A DNA stretch of 50,873 bases from Pseudomonadota bacterium (GTDB lineage Bacteria; Pseudomonadota; Gammaproteobacteria; Burkholderiales; Chitinibacteraceae), in contig JAPLQI010000036.1 of NCBI GenBank assembly GCA_026399755.1, positions 1 through 50,873 on the forward strand, written 5' to 3'. Each line of letters begins with the position of its first letter. Position 1 is the stretch's first letter. The notes under the pieces are model-generated. The model had not been told where the DNA came from. It was given only the letters and a program-made list of their open reading frames with translations, and ran no database searches. Shown piece by piece: positions 1-8,276 of the stretch. The translations under genes were made by a program, and so were the position numbers.

Positions 1-1
1 A

Positions 2-118
2 AAACTGGCACTGAATGAGCTATGCAAAGCAGTGATTTACTTCGACCCTCATGCAAAAAAAGATCGCCCCAAACACCCTAAGCCGCATGATTTTACAGCC
101 TATAAATCAGGGGTTTGA
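2..118 (+). CDS. C-terminal fragment of an unidentified protein at the window edge
   Basis: An open frame enters from the left edge and ends at TGA 116-118, giving 38 residues that finish in YKSGV. The peptide is basic and rich in Lys, His and Pro. I do not recognise the family. It stops two bases before the stop codon of the convergent secreted-protein gene, which appears cut short, so a transposase is a reasonable guess for this fragment but no motif confirms it. Confidence 0.4.
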   Translation, partial: KLALNELCKAVIYFDPHAKKDRPKHPKPHDFTAYKSGV

Positions 119-120
119 GC

Positions 121-639
121 TTAAGTTGATAGGATTGGGGATAAGAGGGGATCGGCGCCGTTCGAATTGAGTGCGCTGAAGCTGCCACTGAGTCCTCCGT
201 TATTACTGGCGCTTTCCATAAAGACATTTGCCATGGGCGAAGGCTGATTTGCGGTTGTTAGATAGGCGATATATTCTTGGCCGCTTGCTAATGATAGATT
301 GATGTTATTGGCCCCAAGGTGCTGTGATCCTGCGTCGTACAATATATTGGATAGGCTAAATAAAGCAGGGCCGATCGCTTTCTGCCCATCCCACTGGGCA
401 ATTACAAAGCTCACATTCCCTCGGTCGCCTTCTGAGGCATAAAAATTAAAACTCTGAAGCAGTGAATCACTTGGTGCAACAAAATGCTGTCCAAAACTTG
501 TGACACCTAGCGTTCCCAATGGGGAGATTAGGCCTGATCCTGCTGTGACATTAGTATAGATACTGGCTTGCGCTGCATTGATAAGGGCAAACATGCTGAA
601 TGAAGCGAGTATGTTTTTTGCTGAGAATAAGGGGTTCAT
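121..639 (-). CDS. secreted choice-of-anchor protein of PEP-CTERM type, C-terminally truncated
   Basis: The 172-residue product has a Sec signal peptide of about 26 residues (charged start, hydrophobic core, cleavage after AQA). The body resembles extracellular beta-sandwich proteins that usually carry a PEP-CTERM sorting tail; the part reading FVIAQWDGQKAIGP and then GQEYIAYLT is typical. From memory, such proteins continue past NGADPL for another 30-60 residues with an aromatic motif and a VPEP anchor. This one ends five residues later in SPILST. The stop lies next to the end of a convergent gene fragment, so the tail was probably lost to an insertion. The start has a good AAGGAAAA ribosome site. 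No sorting signal remains, so the protein may be released or non-functional. Confidence 0.55.
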   Translation of the reverse strand: MNPLFSAKNILASFSMFALINAAQASIYTNVTAGSGLISPLGTLGVTSFGQHFVAPSDSLLQSFNFYASEGDRGNVSFVIAQWDGQKAIGPALFSLSNILYDAGSQHLGANNINLSLASGQEYIAYLTTANQPSPMANVFMESASNNGGLSGSFSALNSNGADPLLSPILST

Positions 640-1225
640 GGTTTTTCCTTTTAGATGTGGGCACTGCTAAGGAAAATATATTCAGCTTGCCGATCATATT
701 AAAAAAGACATTGATATTTTGATTCGTATATATTGCGTCACGTATTTCTTGTGCTAAATATTTAAATAAAAATCAACGAAACCATATGTCGTTTTTTTGC
801 TTTTTACTTCCTAGGTCTGTATTTTTACTTAGAATTAAACCCGGCATCAATTTGTTTTTTTTAGTGCCTATTGAGTTGGTATTTGATGGTGATTTAAAAT
901 AAATACAATTTTTTAGCCCCACGCCCGCTTTGTTACGCCAAATGGATTTTTTGTCCATTTAGTGCAGGAATGGCTCCTTTTGTCGCCGTATTTTTTGCGA
1001 ATAACGGCATTGGCTTGTTTTTGTTTATGCTTTTGTAATAAAGGTGCGATTCTGTGACGTTTGGATTGGTATTGGGAATAAATAGAGATTAGTGATTGCT
1101 ATCACAGTATGAGCGATAGTAGGGACGGCATGTGGGGGATGTTTTGAATTAGGAATGGGGGAATAAATAGAAGGGAATCACTGCGGCAATAGTCTCTTGC
1201 CGCAGTGTATGGTGCAGAGTGGTGA
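640..1225. other. gene-free stretch, 586 bp
   Basis: This A+T-rich region holds the promoter side of the secreted-protein gene on its left and the mtnN terminator hairpin at 1179-1207 on its right. Short open frames are present (for example 61 codons at 773-958 on the minus strand), but they lack ribosome sites and recognisable sequence. I see no RNA gene or repeat. Confidence 0.5.
1179..1207 (-). terminator. intrinsic terminator downstream of mtnN
   Basis: A perfect 11-bp stem (CACTGCGGCAA at 1179-1189 against TTGCCGCAGTG at 1197-1207) closes a 7-nt loop 19 nt beyond the mtnN stop. On the minus strand it is followed by a T-rich tract, although not a pure T run. Confidence 0.7.
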
Positions 1226-1978
1226 TTAATGCAGTGATGGGGCGATTTGTTTACTGTGTTTTGGCTCAATAGAGCCGCCAATATGGCTAAGTTCATTCAA
1301 TAGCGCAATCACCATCAGTGCAGAGTGGTAGCCCGCTTTGATGATGTACTGATCAAAATCGATCGGTGAATCGTTGTTTGCGTTGTCTGATAGCGATCTA
1401 ATAATCACAAAAGGCAGATCATGCTGGTGGCAAACTTGCGCAATGGCTGCGGCTTCCATTTCGCAGGCGGCCATAGTAGGGAAGTTTTTGAGCATAGTGG
1501 CGGTGCGGGTGCTGTCGCAAATAAAGCTATCGCCAGTGCAAATCAATCCGTCGATAGCACGTACCTGACCCAAGCTGGCTACGGCGCGGTGTGCTGCGGC
1601 TACTAAGCTTGCATCAGGCGTAAAAGCGGCTGGTTGCTGGGCCATCTGGCCAATTTCATAACCAAAAGCGGTGACGTCTACATCGTGGTGACGCACTTCT
1701 GATGAAATCACAATATCGCCAATCGATAAATGATCGACAAAGCCGCCCGCAGAGCCCGTGTTGATAATGGCTTCGGGCTGATATTTAGCGATTAAAAGCG
1801 TGGTGGCGATGCTGGCTGCAACTTTGCCTATGCCTGAGCGAGTGACGATCACTTGGTGATCCGCGAGTGTGCCGCTGTAAAAATCGATACCGGCGACAGT
1901 TTCCTTGCTGCTATTTTCTAGAGTGGCAATCAGGTGGGCCACTTCAGGCTCCATCGCTCCGATGATTCCGATTTTCAT
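1226..1978 (-). CDS. mtnN: 5'-methylthioadenosine/S-adenosylhomocysteine nucleosidase
   Basis: It hydrolyses methylthioadenosine and S-adenosylhomocysteine to adenine plus the thioribose or ribosylhomocysteine, serving methionine salvage and the activated-methyl cycle in the cytoplasm. The 250-residue protein starts with the family signature [13 protein letters not shown] (Glu12), carries the phosphate-binding NTGSAGG loop near residue 75, the substrate-binding Met174-Glu175 of CEMEAAA and the catalytic Asp198 of SLSDNA. It is about 18 residues longer than the E. coli enzyme because of a polar C-terminal tail. AGGAAAA precedes the ATG. It is transcribed alone, divergently from the phosphodiesterase-like gene at 2188. 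Confidence 0.95.
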   Translation of the reverse strand: MKIGIIGAMEPEVAHLIATLENSSKETVAGIDFYSGTLADHQVIVTRSGIGKVAASIATTLLIAKYQPEAIINTGSAGGFVDHLSIGDIVISSEVRHHDVDVTAFGYEIGQMAQQPAAFTPDASLVAAAHRAVASLGQVRAIDGLICTGDSFICDSTRTATMLKNFPTMAACEMEAAAIAQVCHQHDLPFVIIRSLSDNANNDSPIDFDQYIIKAGYHSALMVIALLNELSHIGGSIEPKHSKQIAPSLH

Positions 1979-2187
1979 TTTTTTCCTAGCTTACAAAGTG
2001 TACAGGGTAAGGAGGCGGATGATGCCTTAGCTGTGAGGCTATGCCAAATGAAATAATCACTTTTTAGGGGTTAATAACCAACACTTCTAAAGCGAGGTGT
2101 TGATGTGCAAGTTAACTCGTGACCATTCTTTCACTCTCTTGTCATTTAAGGGTTTTAGTCTGAGTGATTTAAGGATCGTCAACGCTT

Positions 2188-3102
2188 ATGACTCAGCCCT
2201 TTTTGCAAAAGAAAATAGCCCTCGTTTTTTGTGCCTTATGGATGATGACGGTGGCCCACGCAGCACCCCAGCTGGTTGCTCATCGGGGCGGCACGGCAGA
2301 CGCGCCAGAAAACACCCTGCTGGCCTTGCAGGGTGCTTTGGAAAACGGCGCAGATATGCTGTGGATTACGGTGCAAATCTCAAGTGATGGCGTACCTGTG
2401 CTGTATCGCCCTACAGATGCATCTGCATTGACTGATGGCCGTGGTCCCTTGAATACTTTGAGTGCCGCTCAGTTGGCGGGCCTTAATGCAGGCTATGCCT
2501 TTAGCCAGAGTGATGCCACAGGCCATAAAATATTCCTCTATCGCCTACAACCCTTGCGTATTCCTACGCTTAAAGAGGCTTTACGCGCAATTCCAAAATC
2601 AGTGCCTATTTTACTGGATATGAAGCAATTGCCCGCTGCGCCCTTGGTAGCTAGCGTGGCAAAAGTATTGGATGAGGAAAAAGCATGGCAGCGAGTGCGT
2701 ATTTACTCGACTGAAAAAGAAGTCTTAAGCCTGCTTGCTGATTATCGTGAAGCAAGGGTGTTTGAATCCAGAGATGCAACACGGCAGCGTCTAAGTGCTG
2801 TGGCATTAAGCGGTAGCTGCGATACCCCGCCAGCGGCAGGCGCATGGGTAGGGATGGAGCTAGAGCGAACGGTGACGGTAGTAGAGAAATTTACCCTAGG
2901 TGAGGGGCGCTCAGAGGTGAAGGCGCGCTGGTGGACGCCCGCAGCGGTGAGCTGCTTTAAAACCAATCCTGATGTAAAAATTGTTGTCTTTGGTGTGGAT
3001 ACACCGGCAGCCTATCAGGCAGCAGAAAAATTAGGTGTCGATCATGTGATGAGTGATTCGCCGCTCAAAATGAAGGCGATTCGGCAGAGTATTAAGCCTT
3101 AG
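2188..3102 (+). CDS. secreted glycerophosphodiester phosphodiesterase-like protein lacking metal ligands
   Basis: The 304-residue protein has a signal peptide (cleavage after AHA, about residue 26) and the GDPD TIM-barrel opening AHRGG (His32-Arg33) and PENT (Glu41). Active GDPDs then have an E-x-D pair and a second catalytic His-Asp. Here those positions read Trp59-Ile-Thr61 and Tyr73-Arg74, so the expected Ca2+ ligands and the second catalytic His are missing. The later LLDMK strand corresponds to the usual EIK and the final HVMSDSP to the family's substrate loop. The frame is intact and long, so it is not obviously a decaying gene. It is more likely a binding or repurposed periplasmic member. 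AAGGA lies a long 12-13 nt before the start. Confidence 0.75.
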   Translation: MTQPFLQKKIALVFCALWMMTVAHAAPQLVAHRGGTADAPENTLLALQGALENGADMLWITVQISSDGVPVLYRPTDASALTDGRGPLNTLSAAQLAGLNAGYAFSQSDATGHKIFLYRLQPLRIPTLKEALRAIPKSVPILLDMKQLPAAPLVASVAKVLDEEKAWQRVRIYSTEKEVLSLLADYREARVFESRDATRQRLSAVALSGSCDTPPAAGAWVGMELERTVTVVEKFTLGEGRSEVKARWWTPAAVSCFKTNPDVKIVVFGVDTPAAYQAAEKLGVDHVMSDSPLKMKAIRQSIKP

Positions 3103-3112
3103 TGATATTGCC

Positions 3113-3134
3113 AGCTCAGGCTTAAGGCTTGAGC
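3113..3134. terminator. possible bidirectional terminator between convergent genes
   Basis: GCTCAGGCTT faces AAGGCTTGAGC, an imperfect palindrome between the stops at 3102 and 3146, followed by a weak T-rich stretch. The match is imperfect and the position is the main support. Confidence 0.4.
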
Positions 3135-3145
3135 GGGCCTTAGTC

Positions 3146-3817
3146 TTATCCTAGGCTCTGGCGAATGAACTGCCCAATCGCTTGGATTTCTGGCATGCAC
3201 ACCGAATGCTGCATCGGCCATGTTTGCCAGCTAATGGTGAAGCCTAGCTCGCTTAGCTTGTCTTTGGCAGCTTCACCAAGGGCAAGACCAACAACAGGGT
3301 CGGCGCTGCCGTGTGCGGCAAAGATGGGAGTATCTTGGTTGGCAAGCCCAGCTTGAATCAACTCAGACGCAGGCAGGTAGGTCGATAGCGCTACAATCCC
3401 AGCTAGTTTTTCTGGGTGCAATGTACCTGCCGTGTAGGCAATCGCGCCGCCTTGTGAAAAGCCAGCCAGAATAATGCGATCACTGGGTACGCCACGCTGG
3501 TTTTCACGCGCAATCAGGGCGCGGATCATTTCAACCGAAGCTTTTACGCCTGCCACATCGGCCTGACGGCTAATTTGATCAAAATGTAAAATATCGTACC
3601 AAGCTCGCATCACATAGCCGTTATTGCAGCTGATGGGCATATGTGGTGCATGCGGGAATATAAAACGCACTGCTAATTGAGCCGGTAGCTGTAAATCAGG
3701 AACCATGCCCGCAAAATCGTTGCCGTCTGCGCCAAGGCCGTGCAGCCAAATTACGCTGGCGTTGGGTTGATCTGCGGTTTCAATTTCTACGCATTGTAGT
3801 AACTCAGCATTGCTCAT
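3146..3817 (-). CDS. carboxylesterase/lysophospholipase-like alpha/beta hydrolase
   Basis: A 223-residue serine esterase of the carboxylesterase type 2 (EstB/YpfH) family that hydrolyses short-chain esters or lysophospholipids in the cytoplasm. Visible are the oxyanion-loop WLHGLGADG, the nucleophile elbow GFSQGG (Ser121), Asp173 in GSADPVV and His204 in MQHSVC. The start is set at 3817, where AGGAAC lies 7 nt upstream. A longer frame begins at 3856, but its extra 13 residues are not like the family. It is the last gene of the darP-HAD-mogA-esterase run, 58 nt after mogA. The exact substrate cannot be read from the sequence. Confidence 0.9.
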   Translation of the reverse strand: MSNAELLQCVEIETADQPNASVIWLHGLGADGNDFAGMVPDLQLPAQLAVRFIFPHAPHMPISCNNGYVMRAWYDILHFDQISRQADVAGVKASVEMIRALIARENQRGVPSDRIILAGFSQGGAIAYTAGTLHPEKLAGIVALSTYLPASELIQAGLANQDTPIFAAHGSADPVVGLALGEAAKDKLSELGFTISWQTWPMQHSVCMPEIQAIGQFIRQSLG

Positions 3818-3875
3818 GATTAGTTCCTGATGGGTTTTGTGGCGGGTGCATGGCACCGTTCAAATAGAGATGGCG

Positions 3876-4454
3876 TTAACTTTTAATGGCAGATTTAGGT
3901 CTGAAACTCGCAACGATGGCCGCGTGGGTTTCAATATATGGGCCGTCTAAGAGTTGAATGCAGTAGGGTACGGCTGCAAAGATGCCATTGACTAATACTT
4001 TGCCATTTTCATCTTTTACGCCTTCCAGCGTTTCTTTAATCGATTTAGGCTGGCCGGGCAGATTTAAAATCAAACACTGCTTACGAATCACACCGACCTG
4101 GCGGCTAAGAATTGCCGTGGGCACATAATGCAGGCTGATTTGCCTCATTTGCTCGCCAAAGCCGGGCATTACGCGGTCTGCAATGGCTAGTGTGGCGTCT
4201 GGCGTCACATCGCGCAGCGCAGGGCCGGTGCCTCCCGTAGTCAGAATGAGGTGGCAACCCTCTGTATCGACCAAGTCTTTCAGCGTGCCTTCGATCAACG
4301 CTTGCTCGTCAGCAATCAAGCGGCTAATGGTGTGATGCGGGCTGCTTAGCGCGCGTCCCAGCCATTCTTCCAAGGCGGGAATGCCGAGGTCTTGATATAC
4401 ACCGCTAGAGGCGCGATCAGAAATAGAAACAAGGCCGATTTTTAGTGTATTCAT
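3876..4454 (-). CDS. mogA: molybdopterin adenylyltransferase
   Basis: It adenylates molybdopterin before molybdate insertion during molybdenum cofactor synthesis. The 192-residue sequence is close to E. coli MogA from end to end: MNTLKIGLVSISDRASSGVY at the start, the TTGGTGPA substrate loop near residue 73, DVTPDAT, the MPGFGEQMRQISL helix and LNLPGQPKSIKE. The ATG overlaps the stop of the upstream HAD phosphatase gene by 4 nt (ATGA), so the two are translationally coupled. No other moco genes lie in the window. Confidence 0.95.
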   Translation of the reverse strand: MNTLKIGLVSISDRASSGVYQDLGIPALEEWLGRALSSPHHTISRLIADEQALIEGTLKDLVDTEGCHLILTTGGTGPALRDVTPDATLAIADRVMPGFGEQMRQISLHYVPTAILSRQVGVIRKQCLILNLPGQPKSIKETLEGVKDENGKVLVNGIFAAVPYCIQLLDGPYIETHAAIVASFRPKSAIKS

Positions 4455-5107
4455 TGCGGGCTAAGTCCTGAAATTACAATACGCTCGCCTACTTTAAGGG
4501 TGAGCGAATGGTAATTAGTAATGATGTGCTCGGCGTGGCAGAGTGCTTGGGTATCATGCGATGAGGTGAGCGCAATCACCGGGATGCCCGCTGCTTGCGC
4601 CGATTGCACGCCGCTGAGCGCGTCTTCAAATGCCACGCATTGCTGGGGATCTAAGCCAAACAGCGCCGCGCCTTTTAGAAAAGCCTCAGGGTGCGGTTTG
4701 CCATGCGTGACATCATCTGCAGAAATAATTTGCGCGGGTGTAGGCAATCCTGCATAAGCCAATTTGGCTAAGGCGATTTCGCGCGGTGCGGAGGTTACAA
4801 CAGCCCACTGATCGGGGCGAAGTTGAGCTAAGAAATCGGCCGCACCTTCAATGGCGACAGTGCCATCTAAAGTACGCGCCTCTTCTTTAAGTAATTCGGC
4901 TACTTCGGCCGCTGCATCAAAGTGCGGGGCGACGTGGGCGATGGTTTCTACGCCGCGCCGCCCGTGCACATGCTGCATGACAAAATCTGGATCTAAATGT
5001 TGGCGAACAGCCCATCGTCGCCACAGCCCTTCAATACAGGGCGTTGAATCAACTAAGGTGCCGTCCATATCGAACAGCAGTGCAGTGCATTCGATTTGCC
5101 AAGTCAT
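4451..5107 (-). CDS. HAD-superfamily sugar-phosphatase-like hydrolase (YfbT/HxpA type)
   Basis: A 218-residue haloacid-dehalogenase phosphatase of subfamily IA. Motif I is FDMDGTLVDS (nucleophile Asp14 and acid/base Asp16), followed by an alpha-helical cap. Motif II is the VVTSAP Thr/Ser, and motifs III and IV are GKPHPEAF and FEDALSGVQSA. The overall pattern resembles the hexitol/hexose-phosphate phosphatases YfbT and YniC of E. coli; the precise substrate is not visible. Its ATG directly follows the darP stop (TAAATG) and its end overlaps mogA, so it is a middle operon gene. Confidence 0.88.
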   Translation of the reverse strand: MTWQIECTALLFDMDGTLVDSTPCIEGLWRRWAVRQHLDPDFVMQHVHGRRGVETIAHVAPHFDAAAEVAELLKEEARTLDGTVAIEGAADFLAQLRPDQWAVVTSAPREIALAKLAYAGLPTPAQIISADDVTHGKPHPEAFLKGAALFGLDPQQCVAFEDALSGVQSAQAAGIPVIALTSSHDTQALCHAEHIITNYHSLTLKVGERIVISGLSPQ

Positions 5108-5671
5108 TTATTCTTCGTCTTCTTCTTCGGTGTTGGATACTTCAAGACCGGGTAGGGCTGGTTCTGGAATGTATTGCTTAATCAGCTTAAATAATTCACG
5201 GAATGCTTTGGCTGGTTTTTGCAGTTCGCGTTCTTTTAAAGCATTACGAACCAGTTGGCGCAATTGCTGAATTTCTACCGTTGGATGCTCGGTTACGAAA
5301 TTTTCAATGACTTTAGGGTCGGTCAACATGCTTTCACGTAAACGCTCTAAGCGATGCAACCAAGCACTGTGCTTGTCAGAAAGACCTGCTAATTTAGCCA
5401 GTAGCTCGTTAATTGGCTCTGGATCTACATCGCGCATCAGCTTGCCAATAAATTGCTTTTGTCTAGCCGTCGCGCCATTTGCAGTGATTTTTTTCGCTGC
5501 AATAATGGCGTCATAAAGCCGTTCTGGTAGCTTGAGCGTGGCTAGTTGCTTTTTATCGAGCGGGATCAGTTTCTCGCCGAGTTTTTGCAGGGCGGTCATT
5601 TCTGACTTCATTTCTGTTTTGCTGACGTACTCGATATCGTCGTCAGGAAGGTCGTGTTTTGGTCTTGCCAT
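5108..5671 (-). CDS. darP: ribosome-associated protein DarP (YjgA family)
   Basis: DarP/YjgA helps assemble the large ribosomal subunit. The 187-residue product has the family pattern: an acidic start, YVSKTEMKSEMTALQKLGEKL, the RQKQFIGKLMRDVDPEPI helix, then QQLRQLVRNALKERE and an acidic tail (EEEDEE). I chose the start at 5671 (MARPKHD) because homologues begin near there. An upstream extension to 5806 adds residues unlike the family, although the ribosome site before 5671 is weak. It heads a minus-strand operon and is divergent from pmbA, a common betaproteobacterial pairing. Confidence 0.9.
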   Translation of the reverse strand: MARPKHDLPDDDIEYVSKTEMKSEMTALQKLGEKLIPLDKKQLATLKLPERLYDAIIAAKKITANGATARQKQFIGKLMRDVDPEPINELLAKLAGLSDKHSAWLHRLERLRESMLTDPKVIENFVTEHPTVEIQQLRQLVRNALKERELQKPAKAFRELFKLIKQYIPEPALPGLEVSNTEEEDEE

Positions 5672-5819
5672 GATAGGGCTACTTGCTTGCAAAACCGGTA
5701 TGATACCAAAGACTGCCTCTTTTTCTGTCATAGAGTGCATAGAAAAAAGAACAGAGGCCAACGCTTTGAGTATAAAAGTCATGTAAAAGTGAGCGCTTGG
5801 GGCCACTCAGAATATTTAT

Positions 5820-5843
5820 TTCGACGCCCTTAACGGCGTCGAA
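5820..5843. promoter_or_regulatory. perfect palindrome in the darP-pmbA divergent region
   Basis: TTCGACGCC (5820-5828) and GGCGTCGAA (5835-5843) form a perfect 9-bp inverted repeat around a 6-nt spacer. It lies 38 nt before the pmbA GTG start. It could be a dimeric repressor site or an mRNA hairpin in the leader. No T run follows, so it is not a standard terminator. Confidence 0.45.
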
Positions 5844-5881
5844 TGCCTTATAAACAACGAATCGCTAAACAGGAAATCAAC

Positions 5882-7213
5882 GTGTCCGAATTTAGTTTTG
5901 ATCAGCAAGAATTATGTGATTTAGCCACTATGGTGCTAGAGCAAGCGGCCAGCCAAGGTGCCAGCGCTTGTGATGTCGATGTGTCCGAAGGCTACGGGCA
6001 AAGCGTTTCGGTGCGTTTGGGTGAAGTGGAAACCATCGAATACAACCGCGATAAAGGCGTGGGCGTTACTGTTTATCTGGGTCAGCAAAAAGGCCATGCT
6101 AGTAGTAGTGATTTTTCACCTAATGCCATTAAAGAAACCGTAAAAGCTGCGCTAGCCATTGCTCGTTTTACCGCGGCAGACTCTTTTGCAGGTTTGCCAG
6201 ATGCGGATCGACTGGCCACCTCTTTTCCTGATTTTGATTTGTACCACCCATGGGATTTGTCCGTAGAGGGGGCTATTGCCCTAGCTACTGAATGTGAAGA
6301 TGCGGCTCGCGGCGTGGATAAGCGCATTAGTAACTCGGAAGGCGCGTCCGTTTCAACCGGGGCGAGCCGCTTTGTGTATGCCAATTCCTTGGGCTTTATG
6401 GGGGCGGAATGTAGCTCGCGCTATAGCTTGTCTGCGGCGGTGATTGCCGAGGATGAATCGGGCATGCAACGCGATTACTGGTATAGCTCGGCCAGGTCGC
6501 ACTTAGATTTAGATTCGGCCGCAGCAGTGGGCCAGCGAGCAGGCGAGCGATCCTTACGCCGCCTTGGCGCTCGACGCGTCAAAACAGGCGAATATCCGGT
6601 GCTGTTTGAAGCGCCGGTGGCTTCTGGCTTGATCGGCACCTTTGTGCAAGCCGTCAGCGGCAGCAGTCTTTACCGTAAATCAAGCTTTCTGCCCGACAGC
6701 CTAGGGCAAACCATTTTTGCGCCTTGTGTCAGTATTAAAGAAGACCCTTTCCTGAAAAAAGGCATGAGCAGCGGCGCATTTGATGCCGAAGGCGTGGCCA
6801 CCGTGGCGCGTGATGTGGTTAGCCAAGGTGTGTTGAATGGCTATTTCTTATCCAGTTATTCGGCCCGCAAATTAGGCATGAGCACCACCGGTAATGCGGG
6901 CGGCTCGCACAATCTGATTGTTGCAGCTACGCATACCTTTGCACAATTGCTGGCAGAGTTAGGTACAGGCTTGTTTGTAACAGAATTGCTTGGTCATGGC
7001 ACCAATATGGTCACGGGTGATTATTCCCGTGGTGCTGCAGGCTTTTGGGTGGAAAACGGCGTGATTCAATACGCGGTAGAAGAAATTACCATCGCCGGTA
7101 ATTTGCGTGACATCTTTAAAAATATCGTCGGCATTGGCGACGATAGCCAGCCTTGGTCTAGCCGCAAAGTCGGTTCGATTTTAGTGAGTAAGATGACGGT
7201 TGCTGGCGAGTAA
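5882..7213 (+). CDS. pmbA: TldE/PmbA metalloprotease subunit
   Basis: PmbA (TldE) pairs with TldD to form the cytoplasmic peptidase that trims peptides such as microcin B17 precursor and the CcdA antitoxin. The 443-residue protein has the U62 family layout: the N-terminal SVRLGEVETIEYNRDKGVG block, PVLFEAPVASGLIGTFVQAVSG in the middle and a C-terminal glycine-rich core ending in VGSILVSKMTVAGE. As expected for PmbA, the HExxxH zinc motif of TldD is absent. I chose GTG 5882 because AGGAAA lies 8 nt before it; an ATG at 5843 would add 13 residues and overlap the palindrome. tldD is not in the window. Confidence 0.93.
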   Translation: MSEFSFDQQELCDLATMVLEQAASQGASACDVDVSEGYGQSVSVRLGEVETIEYNRDKGVGVTVYLGQQKGHASSSDFSPNAIKETVKAALAIARFTAADSFAGLPDADRLATSFPDFDLYHPWDLSVEGAIALATECEDAARGVDKRISNSEGASVSTGASRFVYANSLGFMGAECSSRYSLSAAVIAEDESGMQRDYWYSSARSHLDLDSAAAVGQRAGERSLRRLGARRVKTGEYPVLFEAPVASGLIGTFVQAVSGSSLYRKSSFLPDSLGQTIFAPCVSIKEDPFLKKGMSSGAFDAEGVATVARDVVSQGVLNGYFLSSYSARKLGMSTTGNAGGSHNLIVAATHTFAQLLAELGTGLFVTELLGHGTNMVTGDYSRGAAGFWVENGVIQYAVEEITIAGNLRDIFKNIVGIGDDSQPWSSRKVGSILVSKMTVAGE

Positions 7214-7317
7214 ATCCGTGTAATGCAGGGCGGAAGTGGGAATGAGCAAAGTTCAAACCCCAGCTTCCGCCATTTTTTTGCCTGCCGATTTACAAGCCCA
7301 TACATTGAGGGGATCAA

Positions 7318-7950
7318 ATGAGCGCTATTTACGGTAAGCCTGATTACTGGGACCTAGCCACGCAAGAGCTGGCAGCAGTCGATCCTGTGATGGCGGAGCT
7401 AATTGCCAGCTACCCCAATGTCAGCCTAGAAGGGCGCGGCGAAGTGTTTCATACGCTGGCTCGCGCCATTGTCGGCCAGCAAATTTCCGTAAAAGCGGCT
7501 GATTCGGTATGGGCTCGCTTTGCTGCGCATCTACAAAAAATTGAAGCTCAACGCGTATTGGACAGCAGCGTAGAAGAATTACGCGTCTGCGGCTTATCGG
7601 CCCGTAAAGTGGAATACCTCTACGATTTAGCCAAGCACCAGCAAGCAGGTCTTTTGGACGTTGCGCTTTGGCATGATCTGGATGACGAAGCGGTGATTGC
7701 TAAGTTGGTGGATATTCGCGGCATAGGCCGCTGGACCGCCGAAATGTTTTTAATCTTCTACCTGCTACGCCCCAATGTGTTGCCGCTAGACGATATCGGT
7801 CTACTTAAAGCCATTGCGCTGCTTTACCACGATGGAGAGCGCCTACCTCTTGGTGATATTCGTGCCTTGGCGCAAAAATGGCAGCCTTGGTGCACCGTCG
7901 CCACATGGTATCTATGGCGCAGCCTTGATCCGGTGCCGGTGGAGTACTAG
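7318..7950 (+). CDS. DNA-3-methyladenine glycosylase II (AlkA-like, HhH-GPD)
   Basis: A base-excision repair enzyme that removes alkylated purines. The 210-residue protein holds the catalytic HhH-GPD core only, without the N-terminal AlkA subdomain. GQQISVKAA near residue 53 is the family helix, VDIRGIGRWTAEMF (131-144) is the helix-hairpin-helix, and PLDD (Asp158-Asp159) carries the catalytic aspartate. The conserved WYLWR block closes the domain. It sits 104 nt after pmbA with GAGGGGATCAA just upstream, probably in the same transcription unit or on its own promoter. Confidence 0.9.
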   Translation: MSAIYGKPDYWDLATQELAAVDPVMAELIASYPNVSLEGRGEVFHTLARAIVGQQISVKAADSVWARFAAHLQKIEAQRVLDSSVEELRVCGLSARKVEYLYDLAKHQQAGLLDVALWHDLDDEAVIAKLVDIRGIGRWTAEMFLIFYLLRPNVLPLDDIGLLKAIALLYHDGERLPLGDIRALAQKWQPWCTVATWYLWRSLDPVPVEY

Positions 7951-8276
7951 GGGGAGATCGAAAAGCTCTGTGGACACAGAGATCGGTAAGTTCGTAGGGC
8001 GTAATAAAGCCAAGCGTTTTTTGCTTGACTGCATTACGCCGCATTGTAGTTTGCACGCATACGGCGCAATGCGTCTGGATAAAGCTTCAGACTTATTGCG
8101 CCCTACGGATTGCTGTATGGCATCGGCTTATGTTGATATGCATAGGTCGCGCGGGCACAAAAACGTGCCCACCCTACTTTGTGACGCTCTGAGAAGAATG
8201 GATTTTCTCCGTGTTCTGCCTTTAAACTCTGTGTTCTCTGTGTCTACAGATCTTTCTGCCTTTACCTAAACAAGCC
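7951..8276. repeat. nested inverted-repeat cluster, 326 bp, no gene
   Basis: Three hairpin layers are stacked here. Outer arms 7962-7982 and 8235-8255 are inverted copies matching at 19 of 21 positions (core TCTGTRGACACAGAG). Inside, 7993-8007 and 8093-8107 match at 14 of 15 (CGTAGGGCGTAATAA), enclosing further complementary segments around 8030 and 8065. A third hairpin, GGGCAC/GTGCCC at 8153-8170, ends in the common CCACCCTAC flank. The layout resembles short non-autonomous repeats inserted into each other between convergent genes. No coding frame in it is credible. Confidence 0.75.

Noticed and set aside
773-958. 61-codon minus-strand frame in the gap left of mtnN
   Set aside because: No ribosome site, no recognisable sequence, A+T-rich context; a chance frame.
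1226-1296. Alternative small gene overlapping the mtnN 3' end
   Set aside because: Out-of-frame overlap with a certain gene and its terminator; no independent support.
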